A DNA stretch of 64,000 nucleotides from a virus: the IMG/VR virus record IMGVR_UViG_3300022745_000017, positions 62,001 to 126,000 of that record; one strand, written 5' to 3'. Shown here piece by piece: positions 52,660 through 59,752 of this stretch. Within the stretch, counting starts at the first letter, position 1. The number at the start of each line of letters is the position of its first letter. Made by a program: the position numbers and the translations under genes. Under the pieces are notes generated by a model. The model did not search any database and was not told the origin of the DNA. It saw only the letters and a program-made list of their open reading frames with translations.

Positions 52660-53880
52660 ATGATAGAATCGTTAAGCAGTCTGCCTACTGTGTCTTTGTT
52701 AGCTGGTGGGCTTGTCATGTCCCTTGCGACACTTGGCCGGTCTTATATCAACAAAGCGTTTATAAGCATATCTGAACGGTTTCTTCAGCGCTTTACTATC
52801 TGTCTAGGTGAAGATGGGCACAGCCAGCTTGTCTGGTATATCTCTACCCATCCTAGTATTGTCAATGCTTACAACACAAAAATCATTCGAACGGTTAAAG
52901 GGTCTTATCCGACCTGGAACCGGGATGGTGATGACAATAGTCGTTTTCATCAACATGTACAGCCTATTCCAGCTAAGGTATCAGGCTACATGCGTGTGCT
53001 CTCGACTCTTGTGTTCATCAAGTCCGATATTCAAAAAGATCGCTCGGACTCGATGGGGGATATTAGCATTACGGTGTTTACACTCGATGAGCAACGTGCT
53101 AAGAGTGTGATAGAGCATATGCTTAATAGAGGAGCTGCTCACCGCATCCATACTAATCGACAAAACAGTGAGTCTAGGATTAAAGTACCGGGCACAAATT
53201 CCAACTGGACAACATTTCCGAATACGCGTGACTTGAGTAAGTTGTATTTGAAGAAAGGTCTTAAAGAAGAGATCATTCGAGATTTGACGGAGTTCATGAA
53301 CTCTCCTGATCTGTACTACAAACGCGGTACGCCGTGGCGTAGAAACTACATGTTCCACGGCCCAAGCGGAACGGGTAAAACTTCTTTGGTATTGGCGCTT
53401 GCCAACCACTTTAAGACAGATGTCAGCATAGTTCAGTTGTCTACCGTTGTACGCGGAAAGTTAGCGTATACCTTGACGAGCATTGGTACATTCTCCTTCG
53501 TACTCATAGAAGACGCCGACCGTGATCAGCTCCGCCCAACAAAAACCGGTATGCTTGAAGAAGTGTTAGGGCCTAGCTTGAGTGAGTTGTTTCAAGCGTT
53601 TGACGGGCCAGCGAGCACAGAGGCGCAGATCATCTTTATCAATACGAACAACCCTGACGCGTTTGATAAAGACCTCTTGCGCCCAGGTCGCATTGACCGT
53701 GAGTTCTACATCGGACTGATGGAGCAAGAGCAACAAGTGAGCCTGAGCGAGCTCTACTACGACACACCTGTAACTGGAGTGGTAACGCCTATCAAACCCG
53801 CAGCGGTGCAACAAGTCTACCAGATGTGTAAAACACCACAGCAAGCGCAAGCAAGACTCGAAGAGTTAGCTAACATGTAA
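52660..53880 (+). CDS. BCS1-like membrane AAA ATPase, copy 2
   Basis: 406 residues; the ribosome site GAAGGATTA is nearly the same as for copy 1. N-terminal hydrophobic helix at about 9-28, middle domain, then PWRRNYMFHGPSGTGKTS (Walker A at 233-242), Walker B VLIEDAD (281-287), sensor N329 and the canonical LLRPGRIDREFYIG (R341, R344). It is more canonical in the finger motif than copy 1. The middle domain is diverged between the copies, so they may form one mixed ring or recognise different substrates. A hairpin terminator follows. Confidence 0.8.
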   Translation: MIESLSSLPTVSLLAGGLVMSLATLGRSYINKAFISISERFLQRFTICLGEDGHSQLVWYISTHPSIVNAYNTKIIRTVKGSYPTWNRDGDDNSRFHQHVQPIPAKVSGYMRVLSTLVFIKSDIQKDRSDSMGDISITVFTLDEQRAKSVIEHMLNRGAAHRIHTNRQNSESRIKVPGTNSNWTTFPNTRDLSKLYLKKGLKEEIIRDLTEFMNSPDLYYKRGTPWRRNYMFHGPSGTGKTSLVLALANHFKTDVSIVQLSTVVRGKLAYTLTSIGTFSFVLIEDADRDQLRPTKTGMLEEVLGPSLSELFQAFDGPASTEAQIIFINTNNPDAFDKDLLRPGRIDREFYIGLMEQEQQVSLSELYYDTPVTGVVTPIKPAAVQQVYQMCKTPQQAQARLEELANM

Positions 53881-53887
53881 GCATTAT

Positions 53888-53923
53888 TTTCACACCACAG
53901 CGCTAAATTGCTGTGGTGTGAAA
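53888..53923 (+). terminator. 14-bp hairpin with T-rich tail
   Basis: Arms 53888-53901 and 53910-53923, then CCTTTTCGTTCTTTTT. Confidence 0.75.
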
Positions 53924-53954
53924 CCTTTTCGTTCTTTTTATTTGGAGTAAGACT

Positions 53955-54623
53955 ATGCTTGAAATCTGTAAGCCCTCTTTTAAAAGTCTCTCAGGTGCTA
54001 TCGCCCATGAGCTTTGTCGCAATAACGTGTCTCCAGACTTGGCTAAATTGACCGATGTCTGTAAGAGCCTAGACAGTACTAACACATTCGGACACTACTG
54101 CAACTACACAACCATTTATTCAGAGGGTAAGAGGTATGTCGATCGATTCTTTGTTGATGGGGCTAATCGAACAGCTCACACTGAAGATGGTTACTATGTC
54201 GAGTACTGGGTAAAACTGGTGCTCGATAAGAGATGTCATTTCTTGACAAAAGGTGATACGTTGGGTGAGCGCTGTATTTCGCCCTTGTTTTCAAAAACCA
54301 TTGAGGGCACACGTCTGGAATCGGCCCTGAGTAAACTCGGTTTTGTATGTCCAGACACCGGGGGATTTCGAGGCAAGATTACTAACAAAGGAGCTACTCT
54401 AGAGTTTATCTCCGAAATAAGCAATAGGTTTCCGGTCGTAATGATTGATGCTTGGTTGCGCAAGCACTTTGATGCTGACTCACAGCTAAGCTGGGCTGAC
54501 ATTGAGCTAGGTAAGAAAGCCGGTTTCACCGATATGAGTGACTGGTTGCGTAAAGACCCGAGCCGTGTCGTAGACATCGATGTGCCTGTATTACCTGAGA
54601 CAAGCGTCTTGCTAGAGAGATGA
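53955..54623 (+). CDS. Hypothetical protein
   Basis: 222 residues, start after TTGGAG. Several Cys but no clear zinc site. C-terminal WLRKHFDADSQLSWADIELG suggests a distant link to 50187 and 51488. Single-gene unit. Confidence 0.65.
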   Translation: MLEICKPSFKSLSGAIAHELCRNNVSPDLAKLTDVCKSLDSTNTFGHYCNYTTIYSEGKRYVDRFFVDGANRTAHTEDGYYVEYWVKLVLDKRCHFLTKGDTLGERCISPLFSKTIEGTRLESALSKLGFVCPDTGGFRGKITNKGATLEFISEISNRFPVVMIDAWLRKHFDADSQLSWADIELGKKAGFTDMSDWLRKDPSRVVDIDVPVLPETSVLLER

Positions 54624-54647
54624 CCCCTCAAACAAGATAATATCAAC

Positions 54648-54657
54648 CCCATATTAC
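54648..54657 (+). promoter_or_regulatory. Early-promoter-like motif CCCATATTAC with leader hairpin
   Basis: CCCATATTAC (ATATTAC as in phiKZ); from its TTAC starts a 13-position stem (54654-54666 with 54683-54695, one mismatch). The GTG start at 54717 follows. Confidence 0.5.
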
Positions 54658-54716
54658 AGCTGAGCATATGGATCTAAGCCAGTGCTCTGTTGTAACTCCT
54701 TTAAAAGGAAATCGTT

Positions 54717-55163
54717 GTGAAAATCACTCCCACCCCCATGCATGAAGTCAATTTGAAGTTCTTTATCGAAATGCTTGGCTTGACAGATACTGAGGCCAAA
54801 ATGCTCACCGAGGCGGCTACACCTGGTCGCCATTGGGCTACTGCTCCGGGCTATGGTTCAAGTATTTATCTGTGCACAGACAAAGAAAACAGACTCACCT
54901 ATGGTGATTGGGCTGTGGTGTGTAATACATACCCTCTGTTTGTGCGTTACTTTTACGGTGAGCAAAATACAGCAGCTGAGAAAGAAGATGAGTCTGATCA
55001 AGCGCTCACTATAGTCAAGCGATTACTACCTAGTCTTTTCCCCAAAGACACCATTGTGACTAGCAGCCATCTCCCTGGTGACAATATCTATAAGTTTTCA
55101 ATGGAGTCTATGCATCTGAACTTTGATGTGTTTGTTTGCAAAAACCCCGACGCACTTAACTGA
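54717..55163 (+). CDS. Hypothetical protein, pair member 1
   Basis: 148 residues from GTG 54717, after AAAAGGAAA. TPGRHWATAP, LCTDKENRLTYGDWAVVC and FDVFVCK are shared in order with the next gene (RPGRWWGTS, LMTDKGNCLEYGSWSVAC, FDVFVVK), so the two are tandem duplicates. Unknown function. Confidence 0.65.
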   Translation: MKITPTPMHEVNLKFFIEMLGLTDTEAKMLTEAATPGRHWATAPGYGSSIYLCTDKENRLTYGDWAVVCNTYPLFVRYFYGEQNTAAEKEDESDQALTIVKRLLPSLFPKDTIVTSSHLPGDNIYKFSMESMHLNFDVFVCKNPDALN

Positions 55164-55193
55164 TTACCGAGCGTAGTCCAAAAGGAGTTGATG

Positions 55194-55688
55194 ATGAGAT
55201 TCCCAAATACAGACACTGTACATGAATGTGACATGGCTCTTCTTGAGAAGTTACGCGTGATTGGCCCAGACACACAGGTGTACAAAGATACCGCTAGACC
55301 AGGCAGGTGGTGGGGTACAAGCGCACTGATGAATCGCATGCACCTCATGACTGATAAAGGCAATTGTCTTGAATATGGTAGTTGGAGCGTAGCCTGTATT
55401 TCTCACTACGGTTGGGTTGAGTATTTGCCAGCCGCTATTACGAGCAAAGCAATCCCCACGCCGGAGTTAAGCTCCGATTATCGGAAAGCTCTAGATATAG
55501 CGAGTCGGTTACTACCGAAGATATTGCCTAAAGGCTGTCAAGTCGTAACTAACACTTATCTCAATTGCGAAGATGAGTTAGTTTACCGATTCTCAAGAAG
55601 AGTTGGTACATCTAGCTTCGACGTGTTTGTTGTTAAGGCTAAATGCATGGGTGAGCCTATTCTCAGTCATTTGACGAAAGGAAACTGA
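55194..55688 (+). CDS. Hypothetical protein, pair member 2
   Basis: 164 residues; ATG 55194 is best spaced from AAGGAG, ATG 55191 is the alternative. Paralog of 54717 by the PGRxWxT, TDKxNxLxYGxW and FDVFV phrases. Confidence 0.65.
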   Translation: MRFPNTDTVHECDMALLEKLRVIGPDTQVYKDTARPGRWWGTSALMNRMHLMTDKGNCLEYGSWSVACISHYGWVEYLPAAITSKAIPTPELSSDYRKALDIASRLLPKILPKGCQVVTNTYLNCEDELVYRFSRRVGTSSFDVFVVKAKCMGEPILSHLTKGN

Positions 55689-55748
55689 AGTAAAGATATC
55701 AATACCCACCTCACACCCCAGAGATTAACTCTTATCTAGGTAAACATC

Positions 55749-56213
55749 ATGCCACACTTATCCGACATAATTCTCACTGATAACCCGGTAAAATATAGTC
55801 ACAATACAGAACTTACTCAAGAGGAGTACGACATTCTCCTAGGCCTGGTTACTGATGGCCTGGAATGGCGAGATTACAGTTTGCAAAAGAGTAAGGCGCT
55901 CGTACCGTCCGAGTGCCAGGAATTCGTAATTTTGCCAAGAACTTATTTAACTGTTGTCACTCCGTACAAAGTTATTGGCTATGTCTTCCGTGATTCACCA
56001 GAAATACCTGCTGAGCGCACAGAAAAGGTAAAAGCGGCTTTTTCTAAAGCACACCCCAACATCCCGACCCATCAGTTCAAGGTGTATGAGTTTATAAGCT
56101 GTCAACCGCCGCACTTACTCAGCCTGGCCTCAGTTAGCCTGACCATTGTGGTTGGGCTGACCAATGTCAACCTGGTTTTCAAATCCAGGCCCGGTGACCA
56201 GCTGTTCTTTTAA
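55749..56213 (+). CDS. Hypothetical protein, possible third relative
   Basis: 154 residues. The layout (LTQEEYDILLGLVTDG, then a YLTVVTPYKVIGYV strand pair) loosely follows 54717, but the PGRxW and TDK phrases are absent. The C-terminus is beta-rich. Low-confidence kinship; the frame itself is credible. Confidence 0.6.
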   Translation: MPHLSDIILTDNPVKYSHNTELTQEEYDILLGLVTDGLEWRDYSLQKSKALVPSECQEFVILPRTYLTVVTPYKVIGYVFRDSPEIPAERTEKVKAAFSKAHPNIPTHQFKVYEFISCQPPHLLSLASVSLTIVVGLTNVNLVFKSRPGDQLFF

Positions 56214-56231
56214 CCCAATAGAATACCCCAA

Positions 56232-56666
56232 ATGAACAAACCCGACCAACCATGGCTCAACGAGCCTAACTACGCCCACTGGGTCAATGAGCAAACAGGC
56301 TTACAATGCATCTTGTCCCGGCATCCTGACGCCCTGTTTTGGGCAGGGTATGTGGGAGTGGATGCAAATAACCCCCTGTACCAGAAGGACTATTGCACAG
56401 TTGAAATTGGTAGTATGTGGGTACATAAAGGGTTGACGAACAGCTCCTTTGGTTTGCCTCACATGTGGGACTGTCAAGACGTGCAAATGCTCGAAGACAA
56501 GGGTCTGTGGTACTTTGGCTTTGACGCTGGTCACCTCTATGATTACCAACCATATAGGGCAGATAGCAGACCACCTATGTCTTGCGAGACCTATCGCGCC
56601 TACGAATACATGCGTGAAAACTGCAATGCCTTGGCTTTGAAAATCTTCGAGGAGTCTAAGAAATGA
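56232..56666 (+). CDS. Hypothetical protein
   Basis: 144 residues, Trp/Tyr-rich. The end (GHLYDYQPYRADSRPPMSCE and on) loosely recalls the C-terminal domain of 44582. No good ribosome site (AATAGAATACCCC). Overlaps the next gene by four bases. Confidence 0.65.
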   Translation: MNKPDQPWLNEPNYAHWVNEQTGLQCILSRHPDALFWAGYVGVDANNPLYQKDYCTVEIGSMWVHKGLTNSSFGLPHMWDCQDVQMLEDKGLWYFGFDAGHLYDYQPYRADSRPPMSCETYRAYEYMRENCNALALKIFEESKK

Positions 56667-57289
56667 AATACGATGGGTTCACGACTCTACCCTGGGCAAG
56701 CATTCCACCGGTGCTAAAAGAGTACCGGTTTGACGAGCACATATGTGTTTTACCAGCGGGTGTTACTGTGTCAGGCAGGGCGTCTCGCAACACGCCTCGC
56801 TTCATGGTCAGCAAATCATCGACAGTGTATGACTACGTCGGTGTAAAAAGCTTAGGTGTTCGAAAAGACCAGACGGTCCGGGAAGTCTACTACACGTTAG
56901 TAGGCCTGTGCCGAAAAAGTCAAACTTACCTGAGCGCAAATCACCTGAAGATTGCACATACAAAATCGAGGGCGTCTAGCATAGCCGCAATGCTGTCAGT
57001 CGACCTGGGCCTGAATATCCCTGACAGTGCTATCTTGGTTTATCTTGGTCGCAAGGCAGGCTGGCTCACGGTGCGCTATGCGCCGCCTGTGCGGTTGTTG
57101 CCGTATCTGAGTCCCTTGCAAAGACTTGCTTATACCTTCAAACTCGGGGCTGATGTCGGCCCACTTGCCCAGGCAGCAGTTGACAAGTTCGTTGCTGTTC
57201 AAAATGCCGCATGCGAAGCGCTGCTCAAGGACTTCAAACGCCGGCAAGCCGATGTAGAGCGTTATCGGTTCTTTGGAATGATTCAGTAA
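56663..57289 (+). CDS. SIPP-family paralog 1
   Basis: 208 residues, start after GAGGAG. N-terminus MKYDGFTTLPWASIPPVL, then VLPAG, YLSANHLKI near residue 95, PPVRLLPY near 138 and a C-terminal LLKDFKRRQ. The same five landmarks occur in order in the genes at 57309, 58146 and 58809. A tandem family of unknown function; no membrane segment. Confidence 0.7.
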   Translation: MKYDGFTTLPWASIPPVLKEYRFDEHICVLPAGVTVSGRASRNTPRFMVSKSSTVYDYVGVKSLGVRKDQTVREVYYTLVGLCRKSQTYLSANHLKIAHTKSRASSIAAMLSVDLGLNIPDSAILVYLGRKAGWLTVRYAPPVRLLPYLSPLQRLAYTFKLGADVGPLAQAAVDKFVAVQNAACEALLKDFKRRQADVERYRFFGMIQ

Positions 57290-57308
57290 GTTAGAAAGGG
57301 TATCTGGT

Positions 57309-57899
57309 ATGCATTACGACGAATACACTCACCTGAAGTGGGGCAGTGTCCCACCAGCACTGGAAGTGCGTCAATACGAAGGCAACGATTATGTCATGCC
57401 AGTAGGAATGTTTTTCGTCAATGCCACTTACGCAGCTAACGCGCGTTTGGGCTTGACGCCGTCTAGCATCTTCAATAAAGTGCTAGGCAAGACAAGCATT
57501 GGCTATAAGAAACACGGTAGCATGACACAGCTGTATCGCAGCTGTGCTTGGCAGCTAGATGTGCCTGAAGTTCTCAACCACAACCACCTACTGCAAGCGG
57601 GCTATAAATTCCCCGAAGCAGATTCTGCGGTGTCACGTATCTTTACTGATCTGGGTATTAACCGCATCAAAGAGATGCCCACTCTGATCAAAAAGAACGG
57701 CGAACACTACGACATCATCTACCGTGTGCCGGTGCGACTGTTGCAGTACTGTGATGGTCAGAAGAACTTTTGCAGGCGCTGTGATTGTTCTGATGGTGCC
57801 GTTGGCGTACAAAACGCGCTAGCTCATCTGGAGAAGATTCACAACGACCTGTGCACGCGGTTGATTGAAGACTTTAACGCTAAGCGTGCTAAGAAGTAA
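57309..57899 (+). CDS. SIPP-family paralog 2
   Basis: 196 residues, start after GAAAGGG. MHYDEYTHLKWGSVPPAL, VMPVG, NHNHLLQ, VPVRLLQYCDGQK and LIEDFNAKR match the family landmarks. It adds a Cys cluster FCRRCDCSDG near residue 157, at the place where the 58809 protein has ECLICYHW. Confidence 0.7.
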   Translation: MHYDEYTHLKWGSVPPALEVRQYEGNDYVMPVGMFFVNATYAANARLGLTPSSIFNKVLGKTSIGYKKHGSMTQLYRSCAWQLDVPEVLNHNHLLQAGYKFPEADSAVSRIFTDLGINRIKEMPTLIKKNGEHYDIIYRVPVRLLQYCDGQKNFCRRCDCSDGAVGVQNALAHLEKIHNDLCTRLIEDFNAKRAKK

Positions 57900-57943
57900 T
57901 CCATCTGTACTGACTGACTAACTCAGAAAGGTAGTGTAGACAA

Positions 57944-58051
57944 ATGTCTAAAGACGAAACCATCTGTAAAGACGTGATTAAGTGGCCTGTGGGAAGCGAG
58001 ATCTTGCGGGTTCACACCGGTGAAATGGTGGAGTTTCTCAGACACCCTTGA
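57944..58051 (+). CDS. 35-residue hypothetical peptide
   Basis: ATG 57944 after GAAAGGTAG; residues MSKDETICKDVIKWPVGSEI and 15 more. Possibly a small early protein; no relatives in the window. It lies inside the SIPP array. Confidence 0.45.
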   Translation: MSKDETICKDVIKWPVGSEILRVHTGEMVEFLRHP

Positions 58052-58096
58052 GTGCATGTGGTGCGAAATGGAAAAAGCCGGAATCGTCTAATCAAT

Positions 58097-58129
58097 GCTA
58101 GTACGGTGGGACAATCCCACCGTACTAGC
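58097..58129 (+). terminator. 15-bp hairpin, CAA loop
   Basis: Arms 58097-58111 and 58115-58129, splitting the SIPP array into two pairs. Confidence 0.55.
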
Positions 58130-58145
58130 CAACTAGGAAACTGCC

Positions 58146-58769
58146 ATGAAATATGATCTCTTTAGCCTTATGGACTGGACTTCTATTCCTCCCCAAATGA
58201 CTGAATACGTTGCTGGGGATGATGTCTTTGTTTTGCCAACTGGTTTGAGCTTGTACCGTATACACCGTGGCATCTACTGCATCGATGCTACTAATAACGT
58301 AAAGCTAAGAAACATACTCGAAAAGGATCGATTTTACGATAGTCGGTTTGAATCCGTCGCGCAGTTGTACCGGTATGTGGCAAACAAAATCCGGCATAAC
58401 CAAGATTACTTGAGCGCTAACCACTTGCGCATCAAGGGCGGTCCTAAGGTTGCTTTTAATAAGAGCGATGAGATTTTTGCTTCGTTCGGTGTTGTAAAGC
58501 CTGAAGGGATTGGCATTATAGCTTCTCGGTCACATAAAGGGCATGTGGCGCTTCGTTACTATGTACCTGTACGTCTTCGAAAGTATAACGGAGGAGATAT
58601 AGATGTCAAAAAGACCCTGGTGCATGAACCCCAAGCACAAGCTGCACACATGCAAGAAATCCTAGACTTGTTTGCAGAACTTAACAAGACGTTCATCGAA
58701 ATGCTTTTGGCTGACTTCAAACAAAGCCAGGAGCAGCTCAGAAACGATCCCACAGTCATCACCAGATAA
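58146..58769 (+). CDS. SIPP-family paralog 3
   Basis: 207 residues, start after TAGGAAA. MKYDLFSLMDWTSIPPQM, VLPTG, YLSANHLRIK, VPVRLRKYNGG and LLADFKQSQ are the shared landmarks. It lacks the Cys cluster of paralogs 2 and 4. Confidence 0.7.
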   Translation: MKYDLFSLMDWTSIPPQMTEYVAGDDVFVLPTGLSLYRIHRGIYCIDATNNVKLRNILEKDRFYDSRFESVAQLYRYVANKIRHNQDYLSANHLRIKGGPKVAFNKSDEIFASFGVVKPEGIGIIASRSHKGHVALRYYVPVRLRKYNGGDIDVKKTLVHEPQAQAAHMQEILDLFAELNKTFIEMLLADFKQSQEQLRNDPTVITR

Positions 58770-58808
58770 ACACCATAGGGTTAAACCCCATGACGATAGG
58801 AGAGATGC

Positions 58809-59444
58809 ATGAACTATGACCTCTTTACATTGATGCCTTGGCGTTCAATTCCGCCTACTCTCATCAACCGGTTTATCGGTGATGACAGCTATGTCTTGCC
58901 AATGGGTATTAGCTTGAGCGTGAGCTCAGATCGAAAGAGGGCTTACATTCACATCAGTACAGCAAACGCTGCTTATGACACTCTGAAGGTCAAACAAATC
59001 GGTGTGCGACGAGAAGATCTCGCTGATGCATACACCGATATGGCTGCTAAGCTAGCAGTCGATGAAGCCTATCTGCAAGCAAATCAGCTCACACCTAACC
59101 GAGTGTTTGCTAAAACAGATACGTTTACCAAGCAGATGCTTGACAAAGTCGGTGTGCAAGTCAGTGGCTACCGTGTAACGATCTCTGAGCAAAATAACCC
59201 CCGGCTAAAAGCACAGCTCATACGGGTGTCACGCCACATCCCTAAGCGCTTGCAAGCTTATTCAGACGGTAAGGAGTGTCTGATCTGTTACCACTGGCCT
59301 GTGGACTTTACAACCAAAGACTTACGGCGCACACTGAGCTACTTTGAGTGGAAATTCAAGGAGTATGAAGACAAACTGATGAAGGATTTCGAGCTGCTGC
59401 GTGAGCGAGTTCGTGCGAGAAAACAAAGTGGCGCGGTGTTGTAA
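58809..59444 (+). CDS. SIPP-family paralog 4
   Basis: 211 residues, start after TAGGAGAG. MNYDLFTLMPWRSIPPTL, VLPMG, YLQANQLTPNR, IPKRLQAYSDGKE and LMKDFELLRERV. Has ECLICYHW near residue 157 where paralog 2 has its Cys cluster. Last of the array. Confidence 0.7.
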   Translation: MNYDLFTLMPWRSIPPTLINRFIGDDSYVLPMGISLSVSSDRKRAYIHISTANAAYDTLKVKQIGVRREDLADAYTDMAAKLAVDEAYLQANQLTPNRVFAKTDTFTKQMLDKVGVQVSGYRVTISEQNNPRLKAQLIRVSRHIPKRLQAYSDGKECLICYHWPVDFTTKDLRRTLSYFEWKFKEYEDKLMKDFELLRERVRARKQSGAVL

Positions 59445-59460
59445 TACAGTTTTCTTCAGT

Positions 59461-59470
59461 CACATATATC
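59461..59470 (+). promoter_or_regulatory. Early-promoter-like motif CACATATATC
   Basis: TTCAGTCACATATATCG, the same 17 bases as at 5800, in front of pseudoknot leader C. Confidence 0.6.
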
Positions 59471-59473
59471 GTC

Positions 59474-59526
59474 AGTGTGTTAGTGATGATGCTAATCTGA
59501 CACACTCCTTTATCTGCATCGTGGAG
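59474..59526 (+). promoter_or_regulatory. Predicted H-type pseudoknot leader, copy C
   Basis: Stem 1 pairs 59474-59483 with 59497-59506 (10 bp, one G-U). Loop GATGC at 59488-59492 pairs with GCATC at 59516-59520, directly before GTGGAG. Compared with copies A and B, an A-T stem pair has become T-A and a G-U has become A-T, with pairing kept. Confidence 0.65.
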
Positions 59527-59532
59527 ATTGAA

Positions 59533-59631
59533 ATGAAAAACGTACTGATTACCGCAAGCCTGGTCAACGTGCTGACCAAGTTGACGGGTTGGTGGCTGGA
59601 GCTAGGCTGGGACGGTGAGTGGTGTACGTGA
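59533..59631 (+). CDS. 32-residue Trp-rich peptide
   Basis: MKNVLITASLVNVLTKLTGW then WLELGWDGEWCT, after GTGGAG. An amphipathic N-terminal helix and four Trp. It has a full private transcription unit (promoter-like motif, pseudoknot leader, intrinsic terminator), which argues that this very small product is real. Possibly membrane-active or a small inhibitor; unknown. Confidence 0.6.
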   Translation: MKNVLITASLVNVLTKLTGWWLELGWDGEWCT

Positions 59632-59638
59632 AGCGTTG

Positions 59639-59674
59639 AGTACAGACAGGGGCTAGCTAGCCCCTGTCTGTACT
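59639..59674 (+). terminator. 36-base palindrome with T tail
   Basis: Arms 59639-59656 and 59657-59674 are perfect reverse complements, followed by ATCTTTTTTTC. Confidence 0.8.
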
Positions 59675-59705
59675 ATCTTTTTTTCTTGATCAAAATAATA
59701 TCACC

Positions 59706-59715
59706 CGCATATCAT
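59706..59715 (+). promoter_or_regulatory. Early-promoter-like motif CGCATATCAT
   Basis: CGCATATCAT, then a small TGAGC/GCTCA stem, 37 bases before ATG 59753. A weaker copy of the motif. Confidence 0.4.
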
Positions 59716-59752
59716 CCCTTTGAGCACTGTCGCTCACAACGGAAAGAAACAA

